A DNA stretch of 64,000 bases from Acidobacteriota bacterium (GCA_018969405.1 JAGWYK010000002.1:1-64000); one strand, 5' to 3'. Numbered from the stretch's first letter, positions 42,980 through 52,139 are shown. Notes: generated by a model not told the origin, from the sequence alone. Translations and numbers: made by a program.

Positions 42980-43783
42980 GTGACCGCATCCCCGAGTCCC
43001 CGGCCGATCCCCGGATCCACCTCCGACATCATCTCCGGACCCGTCCCCGGGTCCCGGTCCGCGGTGCTGCGCCGTCTGTCGGAGATGATCCGACCCGTCA
43101 CCCTCGCCACCGACCGCACCCTGCCGGTGGCCGATCCCCTCGCCGCGCTCCTGCCCGATGGTGGGCTCGCCCGCGGTTCGCTCGTGCAGGTCGCCGGTGT
43201 GGGTGCCACCTCGCTCGGTCTCGCCCTCCTCGCCGCCGGCCGCGCCGCCGGTTCCTGGGCGGCGGTGATCGGTCTGCCCGAACTGGCCCTGGTCAGCGCC
43301 GACGAACATGGTGTCGACCTCGATCGACTGGTGCTCATCGACGTCCCCCGATGGCGGCGCGGGGCCGAGGTGGTGGCGGCCACCATCGACGGCATCGATC
43401 TGGTGCTGCTGGATCGTCGTCTCCGGTTCACCGCGTCCGAGATGCGTCGCATCACGGCGCGCGGCCGTGAGCAGGGTTCGGTGCTCATCCTCGTCGAACC
43501 CGGACTGCCCGATGCGTCGCCGTCGGAGTCCTCGGGCGACTGGTCGCCCGATCTCGTCCTCACCCTGCACTCGCCGCGATGGTCGGGGTTGGGATCCGGT
43601 CATGGGGTGCTGCGTCGTCGTCATGTCGCCATCGACGCCGTCGGGCGCGGTCGGGCGTCGCGACCTCGCCATGTCGAACTGCTGCTGCCCGATCAGCGCG
43701 GTTCGCTCGCCGCCGATCCGCTCGAACCGTCACCGGACGCGGTGATCCCGCTGTCCTCCCGGGAGCATCGTGTCGCCGGCTGA
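42980..43783 (+). CDS. imuA: ImuA'-type mutasome accessory protein
   Basis: A 267-residue protein in the position of ImuA' (Rv3395c type) of the DnaE2 mutasome. It has a RecA-like look: PLAALLPDGGLARGSLVQVAG (degenerate P-loop region), AVIGLPELALVSADEHGVDL and LVLIDVPRWRRGAEVVAATI, and it lacks a clean GKT/S Walker A. It is needed with ImuB and DnaE2 for damage-induced mutagenesis. The start GTG 42980 is supported by the promoter, whose expected transcription start is this codon; GTG 42962 lies inside the LexA box and is unlikely. Its 3' end overlaps imuB by 14 bp. Confidence 0.85.
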   Translation: MTASPSPRPIPGSTSDIISGPVPGSRSAVLRRLSEMIRPVTLATDRTLPVADPLAALLPDGGLARGSLVQVAGVGATSLGLALLAAGRAAGSWAAVIGLPELALVSADEHGVDLDRLVLIDVPRWRRGAEVVAATIDGIDLVLLDRRLRFTASEMRRITARGREQGSVLILVEPGLPDASPSESSGDWSPDLVLTLHSPRWSGLGSGHGVLRRRHVAIDAVGRGRASRPRHVELLLPDQRGSLAADPLEPSPDAVIPLSSREHRVAG

Positions 43784-45350
43784 TGGTGTCGTGCGCACGC
43801 TGGTGGTGGTCTGCGCCCACTGGCCGCTGGTGGCCGCCGGTTCCTCGTCGACCGACGCGGCGGTGGTCATCGGTGCCGGTCGGGTGGTGGCGGTCTCGCC
43901 GCGGGCCCGGGCCGAGGGGATCGAGCTCGGCCATCGTCGTCGCGAGGCTCAGCGTCGGTGTCCATCGGTCGTGGTGCATGAGGCCGATCCCGATCGCGAT
44001 GCCCGTCTGTTCCACCTCGTCACCAGTGTCCTCGAACCCATCACGGCGCGCATCGAACTCTCCACCCCCGGTGTCGTGGCGTTCCCCACCCGTGGTCCGT
44101 CGCGTCGTCTCGGTGGCGATGCCGCACTGGCCGATGCCGTGGCGCGGGCGGTCGATGGGGTCATGACCGGCATGGGGTGGCCCGGATCGGTGGGGGTGGG
44201 GATCGCTGATGGTCGCTTCGCCGCCGAACAGGTGGCCGCCCAGATGGTCGTGCACGGCGGTGTCGGTGTGCTCGATCCGGGCACCTCGCCGGCCTTCCTC
44301 GCCCCGCAGCCCGTCACGGTGCTGGGTCGCGACGAGCTCACCGAGGTGCTGCTGCGTCTGGGCATCACCACGCTCGGCGCGTTCGCGGCGCTGCCGGTGG
44401 CCGATGTGGCGGCCCGGTTCGGACCCGAGGGTCTGCTCGCCCGTCGTCTCGCCGCCGGCCTCGACGACCACATCCCCCAGGTGGCGGCTCCACCACCGCA
44501 TCTGATGGTCACCGCGGAGCTCGATCCCCCGGTCGACCGGGTCGATCGGGCGGCGTTCGTGGCCAAGGGTCTGGCCGAGCAGCTCCACGAGATGCTGGCC
44601 GCCGACGGGCTCTCCTGCACCCGGGTGCACATCGCGGCCGAGACCGAGACGGGGGAGTGCAACGAGCGGGTGTGGCGGCAGGGCGACGCCTTCGGGGTGG
44701 GTGCCCTCATCGATCGGGTGCGCTGGCAGCTCGACGGCTGGCTCGCCGGTCCCGCCCTGCTGCGCCCCACCAGCGGCATCTGCCGACTGACCCTCCTGCC
44801 CGACGAGGTCGGTCCGGCCCGCGGTCGGCAGCTCGGGTTCTGGGGCGGGGAGACCGCCGCCGACGAGCGGGCACGGCGGGCGTTGGCCCGGGTGCAGGGC
44901 ATCGTGGGGGCGGCGGCGGTGACGGTCCCGGAGGTCCGCGGTGGTCGGGGCCCGGGCGAGCGCATCGTGCGGGTGCCGGCGGCCACCACCGATCCCGATG
45001 CATCGCGTCGTGGTCGCGCCACCGAGTCGCCGCCGTGGCCCGGTCGGGTGCCCGCCCCCTCGCCGGCGCTGCTGGTCGACCGGCCGGTGCAGGTCCGTGA
45101 CACCACCGGCCGACCCGTGTCGGTGTCGGGTCGCGGGGTGCTGAGCGCGCCACCGGCGGATCTGGTGGGCGCGGCGTCCCGCCCGATCGGTGTCGCCGCC
45201 TGGGCCGGACCCTGGCTGCTCGACGAACGCTGGTGGGATCCCACCGGCCATCGTCGTCGGGCCCGTCTGCAACTGCTGCTGACCGATGGTCGCGCCGTGC
45301 TCGTGGCCTGCGAGCATCAGCAGTGGTCGATCGAGGGCTGGTACGACTGA
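43770..45350 (+). CDS. imuB: ImuB, catalytically inactive Y-family polymerase-like protein
   Basis: A 526-residue Y-family protein. The N-terminus is VVRTLVVVCAHWPLVAAGSS where an active polymerase would have metal-binding Asp. The second acidic motif is replaced in ARIELSTPGVVAFPTRGPSR, as in known ImuB adaptors, so no polymerase activity is expected. LGGDAALADAV, the thumb-like LLRLGITTLGAFAALPVADV and the C-terminal RGVLSAPPADLVGAASRPIGVAAWAGPW follow. ImuB bridges DnaE2, the beta clamp and ImuA'. GTG 43770 has GGGAG at 4 bp and lies inside imuA'; GTG 43791 is an alternative. The stop overlaps the dnaE2 start by one base (TGATG). Confidence 0.9.
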   Translation: MSPADGVVRTLVVVCAHWPLVAAGSSSTDAAVVIGAGRVVAVSPRARAEGIELGHRRREAQRRCPSVVVHEADPDRDARLFHLVTSVLEPITARIELSTPGVVAFPTRGPSRRLGGDAALADAVARAVDGVMTGMGWPGSVGVGIADGRFAAEQVAAQMVVHGGVGVLDPGTSPAFLAPQPVTVLGRDELTEVLLRLGITTLGAFAALPVADVAARFGPEGLLARRLAAGLDDHIPQVAAPPPHLMVTAELDPPVDRVDRAAFVAKGLAEQLHEMLAADGLSCTRVHIAAETETGECNERVWRQGDAFGVGALIDRVRWQLDGWLAGPALLRPTSGICRLTLLPDEVGPARGRQLGFWGGETAADERARRALARVQGIVGAAAVTVPEVRGGRGPGERIVRVPAATTDPDASRRGRATESPPWPGRVPAPSPALLVDRPVQVRDTTGRPVSVSGRGVLSAPPADLVGAASRPIGVAAWAGPWLLDERWWDPTGHRRRARLQLLLTDGRAVLVACEHQQWSIEGWYD

Positions 45351-48300
45351 TGGCGGCCCCGCTGCTCGGCGACGGATCCGATGCCCCGGCCTGGTCCCGG
45401 GCCCGTGTCCCCTACGAGGCGCCGGCGCTCGTCCGCGGTCGGTCCGGCACCCCCTATGCCGAACTGCACTGTCATTCGCATTTCAGCTTCCTCGACGGGG
45501 CCTGTGCGCCGGAGGTGCTGGTCGAGGAGGCGGTGCGGCTCGGTCTCGAGGCGCTGGCCCTCACCGATCATGACGGTCTCTACGGCGTGGTGCGTTTCGC
45601 CGAGGCGGCGCGGGCGGTGGGACTGCCCACGGTGTTCGGGGCCGAACTCACCCTCGACCGTCGCGGTCCCACCGGTGGTGAACCCGATCCGGGGGCTCGT
45701 ACGGGGGAGTCGCATCTGGTGGTGCTGGCCCGTGATCCGCGCGGCTACGCCCTGCTGTCGCGGGCCATCAGCGAGGCCCAGCTGCGCGGCGAGAAGGGTG
45801 CACCGGTGCTGTCGCTCGAGCAGTTGGCCGCCGTGGGCGGTGTCGGTGCGCCGACCGCTGATCAGGGGCACTGGTCGGTGCTGACCGGGTGCCGACGAGG
45901 GGCGGTGGTCACCGCGCTCGAGCAGTCCGGTCCGGCGGCGGCCCAACAGCAGTTGCTCCGACTCATCGAGGCCTTCGGCCGCCAGCAGGTGGCGGTGGAG
46001 CTCTGGGATCACAACCATCCGCTCGACTCCCCCCGCAACGATGCGCTGGCCGAACTGGCGCTGCGTCTCGGGGTCGATCCGGTGGCCACGGTCAACGCCC
46101 ACTACGCCACCCCGGCGCAGCGTCCGTTGGCCACTGCGCTGGCTGCGGTGCGATCCCGTCGCAGCCTCGACGAGATCGACGGCTGGTTGCCGGCGGCGGC
46201 CGGAGCCCATCTGCGCTCGGGGGCCGAACAGGCCCGTCGTTTCGCCCGGTTTCCAGGGGTGGTGGAACGGGCCGCGGAGATCGGTCGCGACCACGCCTTC
46301 GATCTGGCGCTGGTGGCGCCTGATCTCCCACCCTTCGACTGCCCCGACGGCCTCGACGAGATGTCATACCTGCGCCTGCTCACCGAGCGCGGTGCCGAAC
46401 AGCGCTACGGCCCGCGTCATGCCGAGCGCGTGCCTGGGGCATGGGCCCAGATCGACCATGAGCTCGACATCATCGAACGACTCAACTTCCCCGGGTACTT
46501 CCTCATCGTGCACGACCTCGTCGAGTTCTGTCGGCGCAACGACATCTACTGCCAGGGGCGCGGTTCGGCCGCCAACTCCGCGGTGTGCTTCGCCCTCGGG
46601 GTCACCAAGGCCGACGCCGTGGCCCTCGGTCTGCTGTTCGAACGGTTCCTGTCGCCCGAACGCGACGGTCCCCCCGACATCGACATCGACATCGAGTCCG
46701 GTCGTCGCGAGGAGGTCATCCAGTACGTCTACGAACGTCATGGCCGTCATCACGCCGCGCAGGTGGCCAACGTCATCACCTATCGGGCCCGATCCGCAGT
46801 GCGCGACATGGCCGGGGCCCTGGGTCATGACGTGGGTCAGGCCGACGCCTGGGCCAGGCAGCTCGATCGGTGGAGCCCGTTGGGTTCGGCCGAGGTGCCC
46901 GAGATCCCCGAGCCCGTGGCCACCCTGGCCGCGCAGCTGCAGCATGCGCCGCGTCATCTGGGCATCCATTCGGGGGGCATGGTGCTGTGCGATCGGCCCA
47001 TCATCGAGGTGTGCCCGGTCGAGTGGGCGCGCCATGAGGGCCGCACCGTGCTGCAGTGGGACAAGGACGACTGTGCGGCGGCCGGTCTGGTCAAGTTCGA
47101 TCTGCTCGGTCTCGGCATGCTCACCGCGCTGCATCACAGCGTCGATCTCATCGCCGCCCATCACGGCCTCACCATCGACATCGCCGAGCTCCCCCAGGAC
47201 GACGCCGTCTACGACATGCTGTGCGCCGCCGATTCCATCGGGGTGTTCCAGGTCGAGAGCCGAGCCCAGATGGCCACCCTGCCGCGTCTGCGGCCGCGGG
47301 TCTTCTACGACCTCGTGGTCGAGGTGGCACTCATCCGACCCGGTCCCATCCAGGGCGGCTCGGTGCATCCCTACATCCGTCGGCGCAACGGCATCGAACC
47401 GGTCACCTATCTGCATCCGCTGCTCGAACCCTCGTTGGCCAAGACCCTCGGAGTGCCGCTGTTCCAGGAGCAGCTCATGTCGATGGCCATCGACGTCGCC
47501 GGCTTCTCACCCGGGGAGGCCGATCAGCTGCGGCAGGCCATGGGTTCCAAGCGCAGCACCGAACGGATGGAGCGACTGCGCCAGCGGCTCCATGAGGGCA
47601 TGGCCGAGCGGGGCATCACCGGCGAGGTCGCCGATGCCATCTACGAGAAGTTGGCGGCCTTCGCCAACTTCGGGTTCCCCGAGAGCCACTCGGTGTCGTT
47701 CGCCTATCTCGTGTACTCGAGCTCCTATCTGAAGCGGTACTTCCCGGCGGCGTTCTGCGCCGGTCTGCTCAACGCCCAGCCGATGGGGTTCTACGCGCCG
47801 CACACCCTGGTGGCCGATGCGCGTCGTCATGGGGTGGAGGTGCGCACCCCCGACATCAACGCCTCGCAGGTCGACGCGTCGTTGGAGGGCTTCCATGTGG
47901 TCGATCTGCTCCCCACGGGCGGCATCCATCCCGAGCAGCCGCCGATCCGACTGGGTCTGTCCTCGGTGCGATCGGTCGGCGCCGAACTGGCGGAACGCAT
48001 CGTCGTCGAACGCGACGCGAACGGACCCTTCCGATCCATGGAGGACCTCGCCCGTCGTGTCACGCTCACCCGACCCGTGCTCGAGGCGCTGTCGGTGGCC
48101 GGTGCCTTCGGCTCGCTCACCGATCGATCCGGGCGCTCCCTCGATCGCCGTCGCGCCCTGTGGGCCGCCGGCGCAGTGGCCCGCACCCGACCCGACACCC
48201 TGCCGGGCACCATCGTCGGACTCGAGGCCCCCACCCTGCCGGGTCTGTCACCGGCCGAATCGGCCTCGGCCGACCTGTGGGCCACCGGCATCGCCCCCGA

Positions 48301-48658
48301 TGGCCATCCCACCCGGTTCATCCGTGAGCACCTCCAGTCGCTCGGGGTGCTCACCGCCGCCGAGCTGCTCGGGGCCGAACCGGGGTCGAGGGTGCTCATC
48401 GGTGGGGTCGTCACCCATCGGCAGCGTCCGGCCACGGCCTCGGGCATCACCTTCCTCAACATCGAGGACGAGACCGGTCTCATCAACGTCATCTGTTCGC
48501 CCGGACTCTGGAAGCGGTACCGCCGGGTGGCCCGCACCGCTCCGGCACTGCTGGTGCGGGGTCGGCTCGAGCGGGTCGAGGGGGTCACCAACATCATCGC
48601 CGAGCGTCTCGAGACGCTGCCGGTGCCCGCCACGACCCGTTCCCGCGACTTCCGCTGA
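45350..48658 (+). CDS. dnaE2: Error-prone DNA polymerase DnaE2
   Basis: A 1102-residue C-family DNA polymerase, the catalytic subunit of the SOS mutasome. The PHP domain opens with ELHCHSHFSFLDGACAPEVLVEEA (about 38-61 in the protein). The polymerase active site has PDIDIDIESGRREEVI near residues 442-457. GSAANSAVCF and HSGGMVLCDRPI of the palm, SGTFYLVVE-like VFYDLVVEVALIRPGPIQGG and the C-terminal OB-fold (VLIGGVVTHRQRPATASGITFLNIEDETG) are all present. Length and lack of a tau-binding extension fit DnaE2 rather than replicative DnaE1. ATG 45350 overlaps the imuB stop. Expression should be controlled by LexA. Confidence 0.95.
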   Translation: MAAPLLGDGSDAPAWSRARVPYEAPALVRGRSGTPYAELHCHSHFSFLDGACAPEVLVEEAVRLGLEALALTDHDGLYGVVRFAEAARAVGLPTVFGAELTLDRRGPTGGEPDPGARTGESHLVVLARDPRGYALLSRAISEAQLRGEKGAPVLSLEQLAAVGGVGAPTADQGHWSVLTGCRRGAVVTALEQSGPAAAQQQLLRLIEAFGRQQVAVELWDHNHPLDSPRNDALAELALRLGVDPVATVNAHYATPAQRPLATALAAVRSRRSLDEIDGWLPAAAGAHLRSGAEQARRFARFPGVVERAAEIGRDHAFDLALVAPDLPPFDCPDGLDEMSYLRLLTERGAEQRYGPRHAERVPGAWAQIDHELDIIERLNFPGYFLIVHDLVEFCRRNDIYCQGRGSAANSAVCFALGVTKADAVALGLLFERFLSPERDGPPDIDIDIESGRREEVIQYVYERHGRHHAAQVANVITYRARSAVRDMAGALGHDVGQADAWARQLDRWSPLGSAEVPEIPEPVATLAAQLQHAPRHLGIHSGGMVLCDRPIIEVCPVEWARHEGRTVLQWDKDDCAAAGLVKFDLLGLGMLTALHHSVDLIAAHHGLTIDIAELPQDDAVYDMLCAADSIGVFQVESRAQMATLPRLRPRVFYDLVVEVALIRPGPIQGGSVHPYIRRRNGIEPVTYLHPLLEPSLAKTLGVPLFQEQLMSMAIDVAGFSPGEADQLRQAMGSKRSTERMERLRQRLHEGMAERGITGEVADAIYEKLAAFANFGFPESHSVSFAYLVYSSSYLKRYFPAAFCAGLLNAQPMGFYAPHTLVADARRHGVEVRTPDINASQVDASLEGFHVVDLLPTGGIHPEQPPIRLGLSSVRSVGAELAERIVVERDANGPFRSMEDLARRVTLTRPVLEALSVAGAFGSLTDRSGRSLDRRRALWAAGAVARTRPDTLPGTIVGLEAPTLPGLSPAESASADLWATGIAPDGHPTRFIREHLQSLGVLTAAELLGAEPGSRVLIGGVVTHRQRPATASGITFLNIEDETGLINVICSPGLWKRYRRVARTAPALLVRGRLERVEGVTNIIAERLETLPVPATTRSRDFR

Positions 48659-48757
48659 GTCATGGCGGCCCACCAGGGTTCCGCAGCGGTCCACCGGCGT
48701 CAGAGGGCCGACACCTAGGCTCGGGCGGTCCCGCGACTGCGGTCATCATCACGCTCC

Positions 48758-48763
48758 AGGAGG
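48758..48763 (+). promoter_or_regulatory. Ribosome-binding site deciding the DoxX start
   Basis: A perfect AGGAGG lies 4 bp before GTG 48768. A -10-like TAGGCT at 48716-48721 would give this gene its own leader separate from dnaE2. Confidence 0.6.
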
Positions 48764-48767
48764 CATC

Positions 48768-49322
48768 GTGCTCTCGCTCATCATCGCTTCGGCCGGCAAA
48801 CACTTCTTCACCGTTCCCGGCATCAGCCTCGGTCTGCTCATCCTGCGGGTGGTCGTCGGCGTCACCCTCGCCATGCACGGACTCAACAAGATCTTCGGCG
48901 GCGGCAGGATCGCCGGAACCGCCGGCTGGTTCGACTCCATGGGGGTGCGTCCCGGCCGCCTCAACGCCTGGATGGCCGCCCTCACCGAGATCGGTTCGGG
49001 TGCCCTGCTCGCCCTCGGTCTGCTCACGCCGCTGGCCGCCGGCGGCATGCTCGCCATCATGGTCGTGGCCGGCATCACCGCGCATCGCAGCAACGGGTTC
49101 TTCATCTTCAACCCGGGTGGCGGGTACGAGTACGTGCTCGTGCTCGGTGCGGTGGCGCTCTGTCTCGGCGCCACCGGCGCCGGCAAGTGGTCGCTCGACC
49201 ATGTCCTCGGTCTGAAGCTCTACGGCATCAGCCCCGGGTTCGTCATCACCGCCGTGGCCGGCTTCGGTGGTGCCGCCCTGCAGCTGCTCACCTTCTGGCG
49301 TCCCAGGAGCGTCGCCAAGTAG
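48768..49322 (+). CDS. DoxX-family membrane protein
   Basis: A 184-residue protein with four membrane segments. GLLILRVVVGVTLAMHGLNKIFGGGRI, WFDSMGVRPGRLNAWMAALTEIGSGALLALGLLTP and FFIFNPGGGYEYVLVLGAVALCL are the DoxX signature regions. Family members are linked to redox control and thiosulfate or quinone oxidation at the membrane; the exact role is unknown. GTG 48768 has a perfect AGGAGG. It lies 109 bp after dnaE2 and has its own likely promoter, so SOS control is not implied. Confidence 0.85.
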   Translation: MLSLIIASAGKHFFTVPGISLGLLILRVVVGVTLAMHGLNKIFGGGRIAGTAGWFDSMGVRPGRLNAWMAALTEIGSGALLALGLLTPLAAGGMLAIMVVAGITAHRSNGFFIFNPGGGYEYVLVLGAVALCLGATGAGKWSLDHVLGLKLYGISPGFVITAVAGFGGAALQLLTFWRPRSVAK

Positions 49323-49368
49323 CCCGACCCGACCGTTGCGGTCGCCGCACTCGTCGACCGGGTCGACC

Positions 49369-49427
49369 GATGACGGTCAGGGGACGATGACGGTCAGGGG
49401 ACGATGACGGTCAGGGGACGATGACGG
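49369..49427 (-). repeat. Tandem 17-bp repeats copying the 3' end of the alcohol dehydrogenase gene
   Basis: The plus-strand unit is GATGACGGTCAGGGGAC, present three times plus 8 bp of a fourth. On the gene strand the unit is the last 17 nt of the gene (CCGTCATCGTCCCCTGA), so the stop codon is copied twice downstream. Confidence 0.9.
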
Positions 49428-50454
49428 CGCGACCCTGCAGGGTACCGCCCACCATCGATCGATAGGCGCTGACGGCATCGTCGAGCGGCACCGTGGTGGC
49501 GTGCACGGCGAACCCGCCGCGCTGGGCCAGCGCCAGCAGCTCGCCGAGTTCGGTCACACTGCCCCAGTAGGTGCTGGCCACGCAGCACTCATAGGGCATG
49601 GCGAAGAAGTTGAACGGCAGGGTGCCGCCACCCACGCCGACCACCGTGAGGTGCCCGAGGGTGGCGGCGACGGCGGCGGCGAGCGCCAGGGTGTCGTCGT
49701 AGCCGCAGATGTCGAGCACCAGTTCGGCCCCGCGCCCGCCCATGATGGCGCGGATCTCCGCAGCGGCATCGGGTCCCGACAGCACCGTGTGGTCGGCACC
49801 CACCTCGGCGGCCAGCGCCAGTGCCGATGCTCGGGTGTCCACCGAGATCACGGTGGCGGGGGAGAGGGCCTTGAGCAGCTGCACGGCGAGATGGCCGAGC
49901 CCGCCCGCCCCGATGATCACCACATGGGATCCGGGCACCAGCAGATGCAGCGAGCGCTTGATGGCGTGATAGGGCGTGAGGCCGGCATCGGTGAGCGGAG
50001 CTGCGGTCACCGGCTCCATGTCGCCGAGCGGCACCAGATAGCGAGCCGCGGGAACCAGCAGGTACTCGGCCATGCCGCCGTCGACACTGAGACCCGGACC
50101 GGAGCCGACACCGTTGGGGCAGTAGTTCTCCATGCCGCGCCGACAGTTGGCGCACTGACCGCAGCCCCAGGCGCCGTAGACGGCCACCGGTGCACCGACC
50201 TCGAGACCGGGGGTGGGCAGGGTGCCCGGGCCGAAGGCCTCGATCCAGCCGGCGTTCTCATGGCCGAGGGTCATGGGGATGTCGCGGCGGGCACCGGCGG
50301 AGAACTCCATGAGGCTGATGTCGCTGTGGCAGGCCCCGGCCCCGCCGATGCGCACCAGCACCTGACCCGGTCCGGGATCGGGCTGGGCGACCTCGCCGAG
50401 GGCCATGGCCTCGTCGACCTCGAGTGAACCGCCGAGCAGTTGGAACGCCTTCAT
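49411..50454 (-). CDS. Zinc-dependent alcohol dehydrogenase (MDR superfamily)
   Basis: A 347-residue medium-chain dehydrogenase. The catalytic zinc ligands are Cys in GAGACHSD and the His-Glu of LGHENAGWIE. The structural zinc site is GCGQCANCRRGMENYC with four cysteines. The NAD(P)-binding motif is VVIIGAGGLGHLAVQ near residue 178, with Asp in VISVDTRA suggesting NAD. It oxidises alcohols or reduces aldehydes; NAD-ADH of this type often accepts broad primary alcohols. ATG 50454 has GGGGAGA upstream. The stop codon is embedded in the tandem repeat described at 49369. Confidence 0.92.
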   Translation of the reverse strand: MKAFQLLGGSLEVDEAMALGEVAQPDPGPGQVLVRIGGAGACHSDISLMEFSAGARRDIPMTLGHENAGWIEAFGPGTLPTPGLEVGAPVAVYGAWGCGQCANCRRGMENYCPNGVGSGPGLSVDGGMAEYLLVPAARYLVPLGDMEPVTAAPLTDAGLTPYHAIKRSLHLLVPGSHVVIIGAGGLGHLAVQLLKALSPATVISVDTRASALALAAEVGADHTVLSGPDAAAEIRAIMGGRGAELVLDICGYDDTLALAAAVAATLGHLTVVGVGGGTLPFNFFAMPYECCVASTYWGSVTELGELLALAQRGGFAVHATTVPLDDAVSAYRSMVGGTLQGRAVIVP

Positions 50455-50551
50455 GATCTCCCCCGGATGTCGTCGATCCGTCGTCGGTCCGTCCTCGGAC
50501 CGACCCCTGTTCTAGCGCAGCACGGTTTCGTCGGTCACGGGATCGACTCGC

Positions 50552-50557
50552 TACGGT
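50552..50557 (+). promoter_or_regulatory. -10 element of the thioesterase gene at 50564
   Basis: TACGGT ends 6 bp before ATG 50564. No Shine-Dalgarno sequence is present. Confidence 0.5.
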
Positions 50558-50563
50558 GCCGCC

Positions 50564-51373
50564 ATGACGCGATTCGACACCGACACCGCAGTGACACCGC
50601 TCGGCGACGGTCGGTACGCCGCGATGCTCGATCCCGGCTGGTGGATCACCACCGGACCCAACGGCGGATACCTGGCCGCGGTGCTCATGAACGCCGCCAC
50701 CTGCGCCGTCGACGATCCGGCGCGTCGCTGTCGTTCGTTCACCGTGCACTACCTGTCCCAGGCCGCCGCAGGTGCCGCCGTCGTCGATGTCGTCATCGAA
50801 CGCACCGGACGCTCCATGACCTCGTTGTCGGCGCGGCTCCGTCAGGGGGACAGGCTCATCGCCACCGCGCTGGCGGCGTTCTCCTCTGATCGACCCGGCC
50901 CGTCATTCAGCGATCCGGTGATGCCCGATGTGCCGCCCCCCGAGGATCTCGATGTGCCGGTGTTCGACGACTCCCTCCCGCCCACCGCGGTGCCGGCCAT
51001 GGCCCATCGCTACGAGCAGCGCTGGGCGGTCGGTCATCGCCCCTTCAGCGGCGGCGACGTGGCCCACATCGGTGGCTGGATCCGTCTGGCGGAGATGCGT
51101 CCGCTCGACGAGGCGGTGCTCGCCGCCTACACCGATGCCTGGATGCCGGCGATGTTCAGTCGGGTGGCCGGGGCCTGGGGGATCACCACGGTCGATCTCA
51201 CCGTGCACATCCGGTCCGTCCCGCCACCGGGCTACGACGACTGGTGTCTCGTGCAGTACCGCTCGGCGGTCAGCGCAGAGGGATTCTGCGAGGAGGACGG
51301 CGAGATCTGGACCCGCGACGGTCAGCTGCTGGCCCAGTCGCGACAACTGGCGGCCATCATCTCGGTGCGCTGA
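50564..51373 (+). CDS. Acyl-CoA thioesterase-like protein (double hotdog)
   Basis: A 269-residue protein of the TesB-like/4HBT_3 type. GWWITTGPNGGYLAAVLMNAA and RSFTVHYLSQAAAGAAVVDV mark the first hotdog; GGWIRLAEMRPLDEAVLAAYTDAWMPAMF and TTVDLTVHIRSVPP mark the second. Such proteins hydrolyse acyl-CoA or act as hydratase-like binders. It differs clearly from the thioesterases at 26050 and 58106. ATG 50564 follows TACGGT at 6 bp. Its stop codon lies in a perfect 14-bp tandem duplication. Confidence 0.82.
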   Translation: MTRFDTDTAVTPLGDGRYAAMLDPGWWITTGPNGGYLAAVLMNAATCAVDDPARRCRSFTVHYLSQAAAGAAVVDVVIERTGRSMTSLSARLRQGDRLIATALAAFSSDRPGPSFSDPVMPDVPPPEDLDVPVFDDSLPPTAVPAMAHRYEQRWAVGHRPFSGGDVAHIGGWIRLAEMRPLDEAVLAAYTDAWMPAMFSRVAGAWGITTVDLTVHIRSVPPPGYDDWCLVQYRSAVSAEGFCEEDGEIWTRDGQLLAQSRQLAAIISVR

Positions 51374-51386
51374 TCTCGGTGCGCTG
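51359..51386 (+). repeat. Perfect 14-bp tandem duplication across a stop codon
   Basis: ATCTCGGTGCGCTG occurs twice in tandem. The first copy holds the last codons of the thioesterase gene, and its TGA stop spans the junction (51371-51373). Confidence 0.85.
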
Positions 51387-51388
51387 GT

Positions 51389-52060
51389 CTATGGGGCTGC
51401 GGTGCCGCGCAGGGTGACCGATGCGATCGCCCCGGCGATGGCGGCGTCCACGGCGGACTGTGTCGAGGTGGCGGTGAGGCCCGAGATCCGGGGCAGGGCG
51501 AAGGCCTGGATCTGGAAGCTGATCGGAGCGGTGCGGGGGCAGGGACCCGACCACGCCGCCGAACCCGTGGCGTTGATGACGGCGACGGCCCCATCGGGGA
51601 TGGTGCCGGCCGGGATGTCGGTCGCCGTCGGCGCGATGCCGGCGACGATCCAGCGTGCTCGGGTGGGGGCGGCGGTGTCGGTGGCCACCAGCAGGAGCTC
51701 CGCGGTGCCCTCCGGCGCGCCGCTGAGGATGAGCTGCGGGGAGCTGTCGGCGCCGGCGCAGGTGGAGCTGCGGGGGATGGGGCCGTCGGCCGGCCACTGC
51801 ACCGACGACAGCGAGAACCCGGCGGGTCGGATCACGGCGTTGTCGGGCAGGACCTGGTTGGCAGGTCTGCTGGTCGGACTGCTGCGGGGCGGTGCGGTGG
51901 CGCCGGGCGCAGGATCGCGCAGCGTCCGCCCGCTGGTGCCGCAGCCGAGCAGCACCGTCGCACCCAGCGCGACCAGCACCGCCATCCCCAGCGTCCGCGT
52001 CGCCCGAGCTCGGCCTCGGTGGATCGATGCAGCAGCGTCGGGGGCCGGGGCGCAGGACAT
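51389..52060 (-). CDS. YbhB/YbcL-type (PEBP-like) lipoprotein
   Basis: A 223-residue exported protein. After a basic N-terminus, the hydrophobic LGMAVLVALGATVLLGCG gives a lipobox with Cys near residue 38. The mature domain fits the bacterial phosphatidylethanolamine-binding-like family: FSLSSVQWPADGPIPRSSTC, SPQLILSGAPEGTAELLLVATDTAAP, ARWIVAGIAPTATDIPAG and GPCPRTAPISFQIQAFALP. The function of this family in bacteria is unsettled. ATG 52060 follows TAGCCT at 7 bp. It converges with the thioesterase gene and is divergent from mca. Confidence 0.85.
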   Translation of the reverse strand: MSCAPAPDAAASIHRGRARATRTLGMAVLVALGATVLLGCGTSGRTLRDPAPGATAPPRSSPTSRPANQVLPDNAVIRPAGFSLSSVQWPADGPIPRSSTCAGADSSPQLILSGAPEGTAELLLVATDTAAPTRARWIVAGIAPTATDIPAGTIPDGAVAVINATGSAAWSGPCPRTAPISFQIQAFALPRISGLTATSTQSAVDAAIAGAIASVTLRGTAAP

Positions 52061-52067
52061 GGTCGCG

Positions 52068-52073
52068 AGGCTA
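52068..52073 (-). promoter_or_regulatory. -10 element of the PEBP-like lipoprotein gene
   Basis: TAGCCT ends 7 bp before ATG 52060 with no Shine-Dalgarno sequence. Confidence 0.5.
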
Positions 52074-52127
52074 GAGCGCGACACCCTCGGCCCCGTCGTC
52101 GCGGTGCCGGGGAGCGGATGGGGCCGG

Positions 52128-52133
52128 TAGCGT
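52128..52133 (+). promoter_or_regulatory. -10 element of the mca operon
   Basis: TAGCGT ends 6 bp before ATG 52140. No Shine-Dalgarno sequence is present. Confidence 0.5.
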
Positions 52134-52139
52134 GCTCCC

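Noticed and set aside
43560-45317. Minus-strand frame of 585 codons
   Set aside because: It is antisense to imuA' and imuB, whose family identity is certain.
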